A stretch of DNA of 34,011 bases from an uncultured Verrucomicrobiota bacterium (GTDB taxonomy: Bacteria; Verrucomicrobiota; Verrucomicrobiia; Opitutales; Opitutaceae). Positions 7,451 through 16,323 of this stretch are shown here, in pieces. The position numbers and the translations under genes were made by a program. The stretch covers positions 1 through 34,011 of the forward strand of contig CAIVDS010000010.1 in assembly GCA_903904685.1 (NCBI GenBank), read 5' to 3'. Below the pieces are notes generated by a model. It was not told where the DNA came from and did not search any database. It saw only the letters and a program-made list of their open reading frames with translations. How positions within the stretch are numbered: position 1 is the first letter of the stretch; each line of letters begins with the position of its first letter.

Positions 7451-9480
7451 GCGCATCCGCCGCGTTCCTGCCGCTGCATTATTGCCGGCCGGGCGCCCTT
7501 ACGCCGGGCACGGGGCGAACGATCCACGATCTCGCCCCGTTTCGACGCATGGCCGACATGGGTGTGACACTGTTCCAAGTCACCACCACGCCCACCGCCA
7601 ACATCTATAACACTGGCGAAGAAGTCTGGCTCGCGCCCGGCGTCTACGATTACACGCAACAAGAAGCCGGCTGGCGTCGCGTGCTGGAAGCGTGCCCCGA
7701 TGCCCGCTTGTGCCTGCGCCTCTTCATCGGTTCGCCCGAATGGTGGGACGCGGCTAATCCCGACGAACTCCAGCGCGGCGCCGATGGCTGTACGCACTTC
7801 ACGCTCACGCACACCTCGCGGCAAACCGTCCCGAGCGTCGCCTCCGAAAAATGGCGCGATGAGTCCGGCCACGCCCTGCGTCGGTTCCTCGATTGGCTGA
7901 AAACGTCCGGCTGGTCGGAGCGCATCTGGGGGTTTCTTGTCTGTGCAGGCATCACCTACGAATGGGGCCTGCTTGGCGGAGACACCATGCCCGATGTTTC
8001 CGCCCCGATGGTTCGACGCTTCCGCCGGTATTTGAAGGAATTTTACACCGACGAATGCTCTCTGCGCCTCGCGTGGAACGACAACACGGTGACCTTTGAA
8101 ACCGCCGTTGCGCCTTCGCGGGCCGCTCGCGAGGCGGGTGACGGCGACTGGCGTCAGTTTCCCCGGGATCAGGCGGCTTTCGACTTCCAGCGCTGCCTTT
8201 CGGTCGCGAACGCGGAGTACCTGATCGAGTCCGCCCAGCTCATCCGCATGCACGGCGCGCAGCACTATCGGATTGGCGCGTTCTATGGCTACACGCTCAC
8301 CGCGCGTGAAGGCTCCGGTTGGTCTGTCCTCGCCGGCGCAGGCGGTTTTGCCGGCGGCCATCACGCCCTCGGCCTTGTGCTGAAAGCGCGCGTGCTCGAC
8401 TACCTCGCCTCGCCTTACGCCTATGGCAACCGCGATCTCGGCAGCGGCACCCTCGTGCCGCATTTCCCCTGGGCCACAGTTCGCCACCATGGCGTTCAAC
8501 TGTATATGGAAAACGACTTGTGGACGTTCACCAACCCACGAGCCATAAAAAACAAGATGTCGGTTGGCGACACGTTCACGCCTGCAAGCTCGATTCTGCA
8601 CCAGCGACTGGCGTGGGGATCAGCGCTCTGTCGGGGGGAAAGCCTGTGGTGGTTTGATCTTACCCACTCTCGGATGCTTGGCCGGGAAGTGTCTAACTAT
8701 TCGGACCCGGCGATCCATGCCGAACTCGCCCGTCAATTTGCCCATTTTAAAGATTTGGAGGCATGTCGCGGCGGACCCGTCGCCCAGATTGCGCTCGTCA
8801 TCGACGAAGCCGGCAAGGACGCCATGAAGCTCGATTCAAAACTCTTCCTCGACGAGGTTTACAATGCGCTCGCCGCATGGGCCTGGTGCGGAGCCCCGTT
8901 TGACGTCTGGCTCGCGGAGGATGCGACACCCGAGACCATGCGTCCCTACCGGCTTGTTTACCTGTTCGCCCCGGCGACCACTCCTGCGCGACGAGCCGGG
9001 CTTTGCGCCGCCCTTGTCTCCCCTGATCGCACTCTCTGGCTCGCACCAGGCACCGAGTTGGCCGACGCTGAGACTTCCGACACCGCCATCCGGCAACCGT
9101 GCGCGGGAAAATCATCCGAGGAACTCGCCGTCGTCGCACGCTCCGCCGGAGTCCACCTCTACGCGGAGGCCCCCGTGCAGGTGTGGGCGTCGGAAAACCT
9201 CGTGCTGGTCCACACCCGTGAAGCCGGTGAACAGACGCTGAACTTCCCCGGCGGGGGCCGTTGGCGGGAGTTTTTCAGCAAGGTCGAAGTAACCGACTCG
9301 TTCGTTTTCCAAGCACACGATGTCCGCTTGTTCGTGCGCATGGACATTGGTGGAGCAGACCAGGATCAAACTGGCGACCTCGTCGTTGCGAACGACGCGC
9401 TCTATCAACTGAGCTACTGCCCCAAGAGAGAAACGAATGTATTTGGGGAATGCGCTCCTGCGAGTAAACATCTATTTTGA
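7447..9480 (+). CDS. GH42-like (clan GH-A) beta-galactosidase family protein; C-terminus runs through antisense of tRNA-Ala
   Basis: Probably a retaining beta-glycosidase, possibly beta-galactosidase. It starts at GTG 7447 inside the stop codon of the fucosidase gene. The N-terminal barrel shows RLFIGSPEWWDAANPDE (91-107), YEWG with candidate acid/base Glu172, and LYMENDLWTF with candidate nucleophile Glu355. This pair and order resemble GH42. A Rossmann-like trimerisation-type domain follows from about 445 to 560, then a small beta domain ending near HDVRLFV. There is no signal peptide. The last 40 or so residues are read from the complement of a complete tRNA-Ala gene (9348-9423) and include DQDQTGDL and ALYQLSYCP, classic residues of a translated antisense tRNA. 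The ancestral stop was probably lost and that tail is unlikely to belong to the fold. Confidence 0.75.
   Translation: MSASAAFLPLHYCRPGALTPGTGRTIHDLAPFRRMADMGVTLFQVTTTPTANIYNTGEEVWLAPGVYDYTQQEAGWRRVLEACPDARLCLRLFIGSPEWWDAANPDELQRGADGCTHFTLTHTSRQTVPSVASEKWRDESGHALRRFLDWLKTSGWSERIWGFLVCAGITYEWGLLGGDTMPDVSAPMVRRFRRYLKEFYTDECSLRLAWNDNTVTFETAVAPSRAAREAGDGDWRQFPRDQAAFDFQRCLSVANAEYLIESAQLIRMHGAQHYRIGAFYGYTLTAREGSGWSVLAGAGGFAGGHHALGLVLKARVLDYLASPYAYGNRDLGSGTLVPHFPWATVRHHGVQLYMENDLWTFTNPRAIKNKMSVGDTFTPASSILHQRLAWGSALCRGESLWWFDLTHSRMLGREVSNYSDPAIHAELARQFAHFKDLEACRGGPVAQIALVIDEAGKDAMKLDSKLFLDEVYNALAAWAWCGAPFDVWLAEDATPETMRPYRLVYLFAPATTPARRAGLCAALVSPDRTLWLAPGTELADAETSDTAIRQPCAGKSSEELAVVARSAGVHLYAEAPVQVWASENLVLVHTREAGEQTLNFPGGGRWREFFSKVEVTDSFVFQAHDVRLFVRMDIGGADQDQTGDLVVANDALYQLSYCPKRETNVFGECAPASKHLF
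9348..9423 (-). tRNA. tRNA-Ala (anticodon CGC)
   Basis: Read on the minus strand, the acceptor GGGGCAG pairs with CTGCTCC, including the G3:U70 wobble that specifies alanine. The D stem is GCTC/GAGC. The anticodon stem CGTCG/CGACG holds loop TTCGCAA with anticodon CGC. The T stem is GCCAG/CTGGT with loop TTTGATC. The discriminator is A and CCA is encoded. The tRNA lies entirely inside, and antisense to, the 3' end of the GH42-like reading frame. Confidence 0.97.
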
Positions 9481-9618
9481 TTCTTTCGAGATGCTCGTTT
9501 AACGTTCAGCTAAATTAAGCACCTGGCGCAGGTTGGTCTGCAATTTGCTATTGAAGCAGTTGCCCGAAGGCCAAATGTGAACCACACACCTTCCGTAAAT
9601 CATCAAACTAATTTAGCC

Positions 9619-10014
9619 ATGAAAAAGACACCGATCAAAACAGCAAAGATCTCCGCTCCCGCCAAAAAAGTCCCGGTGAAAACCGTCAAAAAAACAGCGG
9701 CCACGCCGGTCAAGAAGAAGGCGTCTGCGCCTGCCGTAAAAACGAGCGCGGCCAAGCCGATCATGACGATCATAACGGCCAAAATCGATATCGGTTTTGG
9801 CAACCACCTTTATCTTCGCGGTGAAGGCCCTGGCTTGAGCTGGGATATGGGGCTGCCGCTTGATTGCGTGACGGATGATCAGTGGCGCATCGCTCTGCCC
9901 GAGACATCCAAGCCGATACTCTACAAGTTTCTGATCAATGATCTCACTTGGTCCGCCGGTCCCGACTACATCACGGAACCCGGTAAAAAAGTGACCCTGA
10001 CACCGTCTTTTTGA
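9619..10014 (+). CDS. Lys/Ala-rich protein with a C-terminal starch-binding-like domain
   Basis: From the ATG at 9619 the protein is 131 residues. The first 50 or so are almost only Lys, Ala, Pro, Thr and Val (repeated KK, PVK and APA), like bacterial histone H1-type tails, and should be disordered and strongly basic. From TAKIDIGFGNHLYLRGEG onward it resembles the small beta-sandwich of CBM20/CBM48-type modules: GPGLSWDMG, a central W.IALP strand, then YKFLINDLTWS and a closing VTLTPSF strand. No enzyme domain is attached. The family is known to me as a stand-alone form in some bacteria, but its function is not established; DNA, polyphosphate or glycogen binding are all possible. A GTG at 9577 would add 14 residues. 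Confidence 0.8.
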   Translation: MKKTPIKTAKISAPAKKVPVKTVKKTAATPVKKKASAPAVKTSAAKPIMTIITAKIDIGFGNHLYLRGEGPGLSWDMGLPLDCVTDDQWRIALPETSKPILYKFLINDLTWSAGPDYITEPGKKVTLTPSF

Positions 10015-10020
10015 CCGGCC

Positions 10021-10710
10021 TCAGACGATCACCGGGTTGGAGGCCGTTATGGCTTTGTCGGGACTGATGGCTCGCAGCCGCGCCTGAAGGACGTCTACGT
10101 TTATACGCTCGTCTGCCAACTCGGCGCTCGTGACCACGTCGTAAGAAACCCGCACTCTCGAGAAGGGAATGGGCAGATAAAATTGATCCCAGCTTGAAAA
10201 CTGCCAAGCTGATTCATAAGCGGTACCCAAAAGCACCATCGCGGAGCGGGTGCGTCGCGCGACCACCAGACTGCCTGCCTTGAATTCATACCGAGGCCCG
10301 CGTGGACCGTCAGGTGTGACGCCTATGTCGTATCCCGCTTTCAGCACATCGACGAGACCCAGGGCAGCCTCGCGTCCACGTTTGTGACTGGAGCCACGCA
10401 CCGCCTGAATGCCGACCAAAGAAAAAAACGCCTCCAGCCATGCGCCATCGCGACTGGGACTGACCAAGCCATAAACGCCCCGTTTGCGATGCTGGCGGCG
10501 AAACATCTCGGCGACGATAAACAGACGGTTGTGCCAGAGCGCAAAAACCACGGGTTCCTCAATGTTCCCCAACTGGTGACGAGCGAGGGGCGAAAACTCG
10601 ATTCTGAGCGAGAGCGTCCATGCCCGTAACAGCATCCCTAGTGGCCAAAGTGCAAGATACCGCCAGCCCTTGAGGCCGTGAATCGTGGGTTTGCTAGGAA
10701 GATCCGGCAT
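10021..10710 (-). CDS. DUF374-family lysophospholipid acyltransferase-like protein
   Basis: A 229-residue member of the LPLAT superfamily (DUF374), expected to transfer an acyl chain to a membrane lipid or lipid A precursor at the inner membrane. A hydrophobic anchor lies near residues 18-35. FALWHNRLF (56-64) holds the probable catalytic His60 of the divergent HX4D-type motif. SRDG (86-89) and RGSS (105-108) follow. VTPDGPRGPRYEFKAG (131-146) is the signature substrate-binding block of DUF374. The length is normal for the family. It is convergent with the Lys-rich gene, with only 6 bases between the stops, and no terminator hairpin is visible there. Confidence 0.88.
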   Translation of the reverse strand: MPDLPSKPTIHGLKGWRYLALWPLGMLLRAWTLSLRIEFSPLARHQLGNIEEPVVFALWHNRLFIVAEMFRRQHRKRGVYGLVSPSRDGAWLEAFFSLVGIQAVRGSSHKRGREAALGLVDVLKAGYDIGVTPDGPRGPRYEFKAGSLVVARRTRSAMVLLGTAYESAWQFSSWDQFYLPIPFSRVRVSYDVVTSAELADERINVDVLQARLRAISPDKAITASNPVIV

Positions 10711-10912
10711 GTGGATGCATGCTGTCGGATGAAATGGCTTGTCGCCAAGTTAAAGTTCTGGCCGGTCATCTTGATGATCCCCGACAAAGCATCCGATCTA
10801 AGCCCCTCTCGGCAAGCCAACGCCATTGCACCCGGCAATGACCGGCAAAACAAACAGGTAACGGCCTGACTTCAGTCCCGAACGGCCCTTCCCTGATTGC
10901 CTTATCATCTTC

Positions 10913-12862
10913 ATGTCTTCCTCAAAATCGCTCTTTCGTTTCGCTCCGATTTTTCAAGATCACGCCGTTCTTCAGCGCGAACAGACCATCCCCGTATGGG
11001 GACATGGTCCCGCGGGTGATACCGTCATGGTCACTCTGGCCGGCCACAAGGCGGAGACCATCTGCGGCGATGCCGGCACGTGGCATCTCCACCTGCCGCC
11101 CCTGCCCGCCGGCGGGCCGCATGAACTGATCGCGGAATCGGGCTCGGGTCGCGCCGTGGTGCGCGATATTTTGATCGGCGAAGTCTGGCTGTGCTCCGGC
11201 CAGTCCAACATGGACATGACGCTGGCCAACTCCGATCAGGACGGTTCCTCGCCCACCGAGACCAACCTGCCGCAGGTGCGCGTGCTCAGCGTGACCAACC
11301 CCGCGACGCTCGCCACGACACTCGGCGTGGGCGGTATTTGGAAACCGGCGACACACGCCACGCTCTCGGCCTTTTCGGCGGTAGGCGGCTGGTTTGGCCG
11401 GACACTGCACCGCGAACTCGGCGTGCCCGTCGGCCTGATCTGCAACGCCTGGGGCGGCACCCGCATCCAAGCCTGGACCAGTCGCTCCGCGCTGATGACC
11501 GACCCGCAGGGCACGGAGGAGATTCGCACATTCGAGTCCACCGTCTGGAAACACCAGCCGGGCAAGCGCAGGGGGATACCGCCTTTTGAGCAATGGGAGC
11601 GTACCGAAGCTCCGCAGGACCCGGGCAACGCGGGCTTTGACCGCGGCTGGGCTGCCGCGACCTTCGACGACGCAGCGTGGCCGGTCTCAACCCTGCCCGC
11701 CCGATGGAATGGCGTGGAACAGCCGTATAACGGCATCGTGTGGTTTCGCCGCAGCGTGGAAATCCCCTCAGCGTGGGCCGGCCATGAACTGGAATTGAAA
11801 CTGGGCGCGATCGACAAGCACGACGACACCTACGTCAACGGCGTGCGCGTAGGCGGCTTGTCGTGGGAAACCCCTAACGCCTGGTGCACCCCCCGCGTGT
11901 ATCGGGTGCCGGGGGCGTTGGTAAAGGCCGGCAGGCTGGTCGTGGCGGTGCGCGCACGGTCCCATGTGTTCGATGCCGGGTTCAACGGCCCGGCGGCGCA
12001 CATGCTCCTCGAGCTCCCCGGCAAACCCGAAACCGCCCTGCCGCTCGCGGGCGCATGGGGGTTTTGCGTCGAACAAGATTGGGGCCGAGTCGTGCCGCCC
12101 GCCATCGCGTGGGGACCGGACGCACCGAACTCGCCCGCCATCCTGTTCAACAGCCGCGTCGCTCCGCTTGTGCCTTACGGCTTGCGCGGTGTCATCTGGT
12201 ATCAAGGCGAATCCAACGCCCATGAACCCGCCGCCTATCGTCGGCTGCTCCCCTTGATGATCCGCGACTGGCGCCGTGCGTGGGGCCAGGGCGACTTTGC
12301 CTTCGGACAGGTGCAGTTGGCAAACCACCATCCCGCGCTCGATATTCCCTGCGAAAGCCCATGGGCCGAGTTGCGCGAAGCCCAGTTGGCCGGGCTGGCC
12401 GAACCCGCCACCGGTCTCGCGGTCGCGGTCGACATCGGCGAGGCCGCAGACATCCATCCGCGCAACAAGCGCGATGTCGGACTGCGTCTCGCCCGCTGGG
12501 CGCTCGCCGATATTTACAGCCGTGGCGGTGTCGCCTCCGGGCCTGTTTTTACGCGCATGGACAACGAGGCCGGCGGGCGCGTGCGCTGCCACTTCCGCAA
12601 CACCGGCGGAGGCCTCGTGGCTCGCGGCGGAGCCCTGCGACGCTTCGAGCTCGCCGGTCCCGACCATACGTTTGTCTGGGCTGAGGCGGAGATCCAAGGC
12701 CACAGCGTCGTCGTCTGGAATGCCTCCGTGCCCAATCCGGTCGCCGTCCGCTACGCATGGGCCGACAATCCCGACGGGTGCAATTTGTATAACAACGAAG
12801 GTCTCCCCGCCTCGCCTTTCCGCAGTGATGCTTTTGTGGGTAAACCCGCCAAGGTCGACTGA
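10913..12862 (+). CDS. Sialate O-acetylesterase-type carbohydrate esterase
   Basis: SASA-type esterase of 649 residues, expected to remove O-acetyl groups from a glycan; the exact sugar is unknown and the sialate name is by family. LCSGQSNMDM (94-102) carries nucleophile Ser98. NAWGGTRIQAW forms the oxyanion block. VIWYQGESN (427-435) is the conserved central motif. ADIHP with Asp513 and His515 completes the triad. A jelly-roll insertion between about 230 and 370 (WFRRSVEIP, YVNG) resembles the galactose-binding fold found inside these enzymes. The N-terminus starts MSSSKSLFRFAPIFQDHAVLQ and has no signal peptide, so it is probably cytoplasmic. It opens the second plus-strand carbohydrate block. 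Confidence 0.9.
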   Translation: MSSSKSLFRFAPIFQDHAVLQREQTIPVWGHGPAGDTVMVTLAGHKAETICGDAGTWHLHLPPLPAGGPHELIAESGSGRAVVRDILIGEVWLCSGQSNMDMTLANSDQDGSSPTETNLPQVRVLSVTNPATLATTLGVGGIWKPATHATLSAFSAVGGWFGRTLHRELGVPVGLICNAWGGTRIQAWTSRSALMTDPQGTEEIRTFESTVWKHQPGKRRGIPPFEQWERTEAPQDPGNAGFDRGWAAATFDDAAWPVSTLPARWNGVEQPYNGIVWFRRSVEIPSAWAGHELELKLGAIDKHDDTYVNGVRVGGLSWETPNAWCTPRVYRVPGALVKAGRLVVAVRARSHVFDAGFNGPAAHMLLELPGKPETALPLAGAWGFCVEQDWGRVVPPAIAWGPDAPNSPAILFNSRVAPLVPYGLRGVIWYQGESNAHEPAAYRRLLPLMIRDWRRAWGQGDFAFGQVQLANHHPALDIPCESPWAELREAQLAGLAEPATGLAVAVDIGEAADIHPRNKRDVGLRLARWALADIYSRGGVASGPVFTRMDNEAGGRVRCHFRNTGGGLVARGGALRRFELAGPDHTFVWAEAEIQGHSVVVWNASVPNPVAVRYAWADNPDGCNLYNNEGLPASPFRSDAFVGKPAKVD

Positions 12863-13034
12863 CAGCATCAAGAGCCGACACCCTCTATTGAGAAAAGCCT
12901 CAGTTGCACGAGCGGGTGAAGTATGGCTGACCATTGAAAGGGAAAATCGAAGCCTAGGCACAGAATAAATACAGTGATCATTTCATTGCATCGTGCTTTT
13001 CAAAAGCCGGACGCAGTCGTTCACTGATCCCTTC

Positions 13035-14057
13035 ATGCAATCCACGTCCCCTCTGCCCATTGCCATCGTCGGCCTGAATTTCGGCCGCCACATCATCGAT
13101 CAGATCGTCTCGGGTAAAGACGCCGCCCATGTGCGCCTCGTAGCCGTTTGCGACATGGACAAGGCCAAGGCCGATGCCATGGCCGCCAAACAAGGCGTAA
13201 AAGCCTATTACGACATCGACGCCCTCCTCGCCGATCCATCCATCCCTACCATCGGTCTCTTCACCGGTCCCGTGGGACGCGCCGCCCTTCTCGGTCGCAT
13301 CCTTCGCGCCGGCAAGGATGTGATCACCACCAAGCCTTTCGAGACCGACCCCGACGCCGCCCTCGCCGTCCTCAGGGAGGCCAAAACCCTCGGCCGTGTC
13401 CTTCACCTCAACTCTCCCGCACCGACCCCGCCCGAGGATCTGGCCCAAATTCTTTCATGGGTAAACGGCTACAAACTCGGCGCCCCCGTCGGCGTCCGCG
13501 CCGACGTCTGGGCCAACTACCGCGAGGCCGCCGACGGCACCTGGTATGACGATCCCGCCAAATGTCCCGTCGCTCCCGTTTTTCGCCTCGGAATCTACCT
13601 GATCAACGATCTCATCCAGCTCTTCGGCCCCGTCGCCGATGTCAGCGTATTCCAATCGCGACTCTTCACCGGTCGGCCCACCGCCGACAACGGCCAGCTC
13701 AGCCTGCGTTTTGAAAACGGCGCTCTTGGCAACATCTTCGCCTCCTTCTGCATCAACGACGGCGACCACTACCGCAACACCCTCGTTCTGAACTACGAAA
13801 ACGGCACCATCTACCGCAACGCCGGCCCCGACCGCGGCGGCTCGCTCAGCGAACTCTCGCTCGTGATGAACCGCGACGGCCGCCGCCAGGTCGTCGCCCG
13901 CACCATCGCCGGTGAAAGCAGCGGCGGCTACCAGTGGGGTGTTTTCGCCCGCGCCGTCCGCGGTGAAAAACTCGCCCATGAAACCACTCCCGAGCAGATC
14001 GTCGCCGGCCTGCGCGTCGTCAACGCCATGACCAAGGTCGCCACGACCCTCGGCTGA
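13035..14057 (+). CDS. Gfo/Idh/MocA-family NAD(P)-dependent sugar oxidoreductase
   Basis: Oxidises or reduces a sugar, inositol or sugar derivative with NAD(P). From the ATG at 13035 the protein is 340 residues. A Rossmann fold begins at IAIVGLNFG (a GxNxG variant of the usual GxGxxG loop), with VCDMD at the end of strand two. ITTKPFE near 98-104 is the catalytic EKP-type motif with Lys100 and Pro101. The C-terminal half is the alpha/beta substrate domain, with GIYLINDLIQLFG in the position of the conserved GxxxxD helix. A GTG at 12993 would add 14 residues that do not resemble the family start. In this context it probably processes a monosaccharide released by the neighbouring hydrolases. 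Confidence 0.9.
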   Translation: MQSTSPLPIAIVGLNFGRHIIDQIVSGKDAAHVRLVAVCDMDKAKADAMAAKQGVKAYYDIDALLADPSIPTIGLFTGPVGRAALLGRILRAGKDVITTKPFETDPDAALAVLREAKTLGRVLHLNSPAPTPPEDLAQILSWVNGYKLGAPVGVRADVWANYREAADGTWYDDPAKCPVAPVFRLGIYLINDLIQLFGPVADVSVFQSRLFTGRPTADNGQLSLRFENGALGNIFASFCINDGDHYRNTLVLNYENGTIYRNAGPDRGGSLSELSLVMNRDGRRQVVARTIAGESSGGYQWGVFARAVRGEKLAHETTPEQIVAGLRVVNAMTKVATTLG

Positions 14058-14185
14058 TTCACGACTGGCCGTCTAACACACAGCCAGCGGAACGCCTCCC
14101 GCTGCTATCACGTGTTGTCCGACAACGCCGGGTCCCCTTCCCTTTTCCGTCAGCGTTCATTGGCCGCACCCCAACCAGGCTCTCC

Positions 14186-16285
14186 ATGCATTACCACACG
14201 CAACACTCTCCTTTCGGCGCCTTCGCCAGCTTCACGATCGGACTCCCCGGCCAACGCGGCGGCTTCGGCCAGTCGCTCTCCGGCCCCGCCGGCCAGAACG
14301 TCTATGCCGGCTTCCGCGCCGTCGCCGCCGGCGGCGCGCCCGCGCCCTGGAAACTTCTCCCCTTCTTCGAGCGTCCGCAAACCGCCGCCGTCGCCGCCTT
14401 CACCGGGGAAAACACCGCCGCATCTTCCCACGAGCCCCAAGCCATTGATCTCGCCACCGTCACCCGGCACCTCGGCTGGGCCACCGACACATGGACGCAC
14501 GGTCCCTTTTCACTGCGCATCCTGAGCCCGTTCGATCACATCGCCCATCCCGACACGATGGATCGCGATACGGCCCGCCTGACCCTTGCCCCGGTCGTCC
14601 ATGCCGAACTCGCCTACGACAACACCCAAGGCTCCGCCGCCATCGAACTTCTCTTCGGCATCGGCCGCACCGAGCATCCGCTGCGTCCGCTCGAGGATGT
14701 ATCCTCCGACCTGAGCGGCTTCGCGCTCGGCCAGAGCTACGGCTTCGCCGCCCGCCCGGCCGATATCGCCGGCCGGATACAGGGGCTTGATCTTTTCAAC
14801 CCGCCCGCCCGCGATCATCGAGGGCTCCACCTCCTCTCTCACGAAGCCGGGGTGGTTTTCCTTGTGCCCGCCGGCACGCGCAGGAGCTTCCCTGTCGCCC
14901 TCGGTTTCTACCAGTCCGGCATCGTCACCACCGGCCTGCCCACCTGCTATTATTACACCAAGTTCTTCGCCGACCTTGAGGACGTGCTCCTCCACGGCCT
15001 CGCGCGGCATTCCCATTACGCCGCCCTGGCCGAGAAGCGCGACGCCGAGCTTGCCGCCTCGCCGCTTGACGAGCACCAGCGCTGGTTGATCGCCCAGGCC
15101 ACCCACAGCTACCTCGGCAGCTCGCAGCTCATGCAGCACAAGCGCCGGGCGCTCTGGATCGTCAACGAGGGCGAATACCGGATGATCAACACCTTCGACC
15201 TCACCGTCGACCACCTCTTCTTCGAACTTGCCTGGTGGCCCTGGGCGGTGGGCAACACCCTCGATCTCTTCGTCCGCCGCTACCGCTACACCGACAAAAT
15301 CCAGCGCCCCGGCGGCACGCCGGTGGTTCGCGGCGGCGTGTCGTTCACCCACGACATGGGCGTGATGAACCAGTTCACGCCTCCCGGCCGCTCCAGCTAC
15401 GAATGCGACCACCTTCATGGCTGCTTCTCGCACATGACCATGGAGCAGCTCATCAACTGGATCTGCTGCGCCACCACCTACGTCGAGAAAACCGGCGACG
15501 CCGCCTGGCTCCAAGCCCGGCAAAAACTTCTCCTTGCCTGCGCCGACAGTCTCCGCCGTCGTGACGATCCGCGCGAAACGAAACGCACCGGCCTCCTCAA
15601 ATGGGACAGCCACCGCTGCGGCGCCGACGGCGGCGAGATCACCACCTACGATTCGCTCGACATTTCGCTCGGCCAGGCCCGCAACAACCTCTATATCGCG
15701 GTCAAGGCCTTCGCCGCCTGGACGCTCCTCGAACGCGCCTTCGCCGGCCTCGGCCTTGCCGGAGCCGCCGACGCCGCGCGCGCCTCCGCCGATCTCGCCG
15801 CGTCCGCCGTCGCCGCGCAGTTCGACGCCGACACCGGCCTGTTCCCCGCCGTGTTCGAGGCTGGCAACCGCTCTCGCATCCTGCCCGCGGTCGAAGGCCT
15901 CGTTTTCCCGCTGTTCCTCGGCTACGCCGGCGAGCTGCGGTCGCGCTATCCCGAGCTCTTCTCCAAACTCTCCCGGCACATGGCCAACGCCCTCCAGCCC
16001 GGCGTGTGTCTCGACGCCGAAAGCGGCGCATGGAAAATCTCCAGCACCAGCTCCAACACCTGGTTCAGCAAGATCGCCCTCGCCCAGCACGTCGTGCGAC
16101 GCCTCTTCCCCGAGACGCTCAACGATGCCGCACGCGCCGCAGATGCCGTCCACGCCAAGATGCAGCAAAGCGAACCCCTTGGCCGCTACGCCATGGTTGA
16201 CCAGGTCCACAGCGCCACCGGTGTCTCCATCGGCAGCCGCTATTATCCGCGCATCGTCACCGCCTGCCTCTGGCTCGAGCCTTGA
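14186..16285 (+). CDS. GH52 beta-xylosidase-type glycoside hydrolase
   Basis: Length (699 residues) and motifs match GH52, a retaining family with beta-xylosidase activity. The opening HSPFGAFASFTIGLPGQRGG matches the family start. IVNEGEYRMINTFDLTVD places the nucleophile at Glu328 or Glu330, and ITTYDSLDISLGQARNN places the acid/base at Asp489 or Asp492, in agreement with the Glu335/Asp495 pair known from the Geobacillus enzyme. An N-terminal beta-sandwich (1-275) precedes the alpha/alpha-toroid (300-699). There is no signal peptide, as in characterised GH52 enzymes, so it would act on imported xylo-oligosaccharides or related xylosides. It sits 38 bases upstream of the GH-D gene on the same strand. 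Assignment is by memory of motifs only. Confidence 0.85.
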   Translation: MHYHTQHSPFGAFASFTIGLPGQRGGFGQSLSGPAGQNVYAGFRAVAAGGAPAPWKLLPFFERPQTAAVAAFTGENTAASSHEPQAIDLATVTRHLGWATDTWTHGPFSLRILSPFDHIAHPDTMDRDTARLTLAPVVHAELAYDNTQGSAAIELLFGIGRTEHPLRPLEDVSSDLSGFALGQSYGFAARPADIAGRIQGLDLFNPPARDHRGLHLLSHEAGVVFLVPAGTRRSFPVALGFYQSGIVTTGLPTCYYYTKFFADLEDVLLHGLARHSHYAALAEKRDAELAASPLDEHQRWLIAQATHSYLGSSQLMQHKRRALWIVNEGEYRMINTFDLTVDHLFFELAWWPWAVGNTLDLFVRRYRYTDKIQRPGGTPVVRGGVSFTHDMGVMNQFTPPGRSSYECDHLHGCFSHMTMEQLINWICCATTYVEKTGDAAWLQARQKLLLACADSLRRRDDPRETKRTGLLKWDSHRCGADGGEITTYDSLDISLGQARNNLYIAVKAFAAWTLLERAFAGLGLAGAADAARASADLAASAVAAQFDADTGLFPAVFEAGNRSRILPAVEGLVFPLFLGYAGELRSRYPELFSKLSRHMANALQPGVCLDAESGAWKISSTSSNTWFSKIALAQHVVRRLFPETLNDAARAADAVHAKMQQSEPLGRYAMVDQVHSATGVSIGSRYYPRIVTACLWLEP

Positions 16286-16323
16286 GCGGCGTTCGTCGAT
16301 CGGCGTTCCGGTTTCGTTGACCT

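Noticed and set aside
9112-9471. Minus-strand frame overlapping tRNA-Ala
   Set aside because: It translates the tRNA itself (VAQLIERVVRNDEVASLI is typical) and has no other support.
14085-14104. Hairpin CAGCGG with CCGCTG between the oxidoreductase and GH52 genes
   Set aside because: Only six pairs, no T run and GC-rich surroundings; could be chance.
14510-16210. Minus-strand frame of 566 residues
   Set aside because: Antisense to the GH52 gene, whose catalytic motifs are clear on the plus strand.
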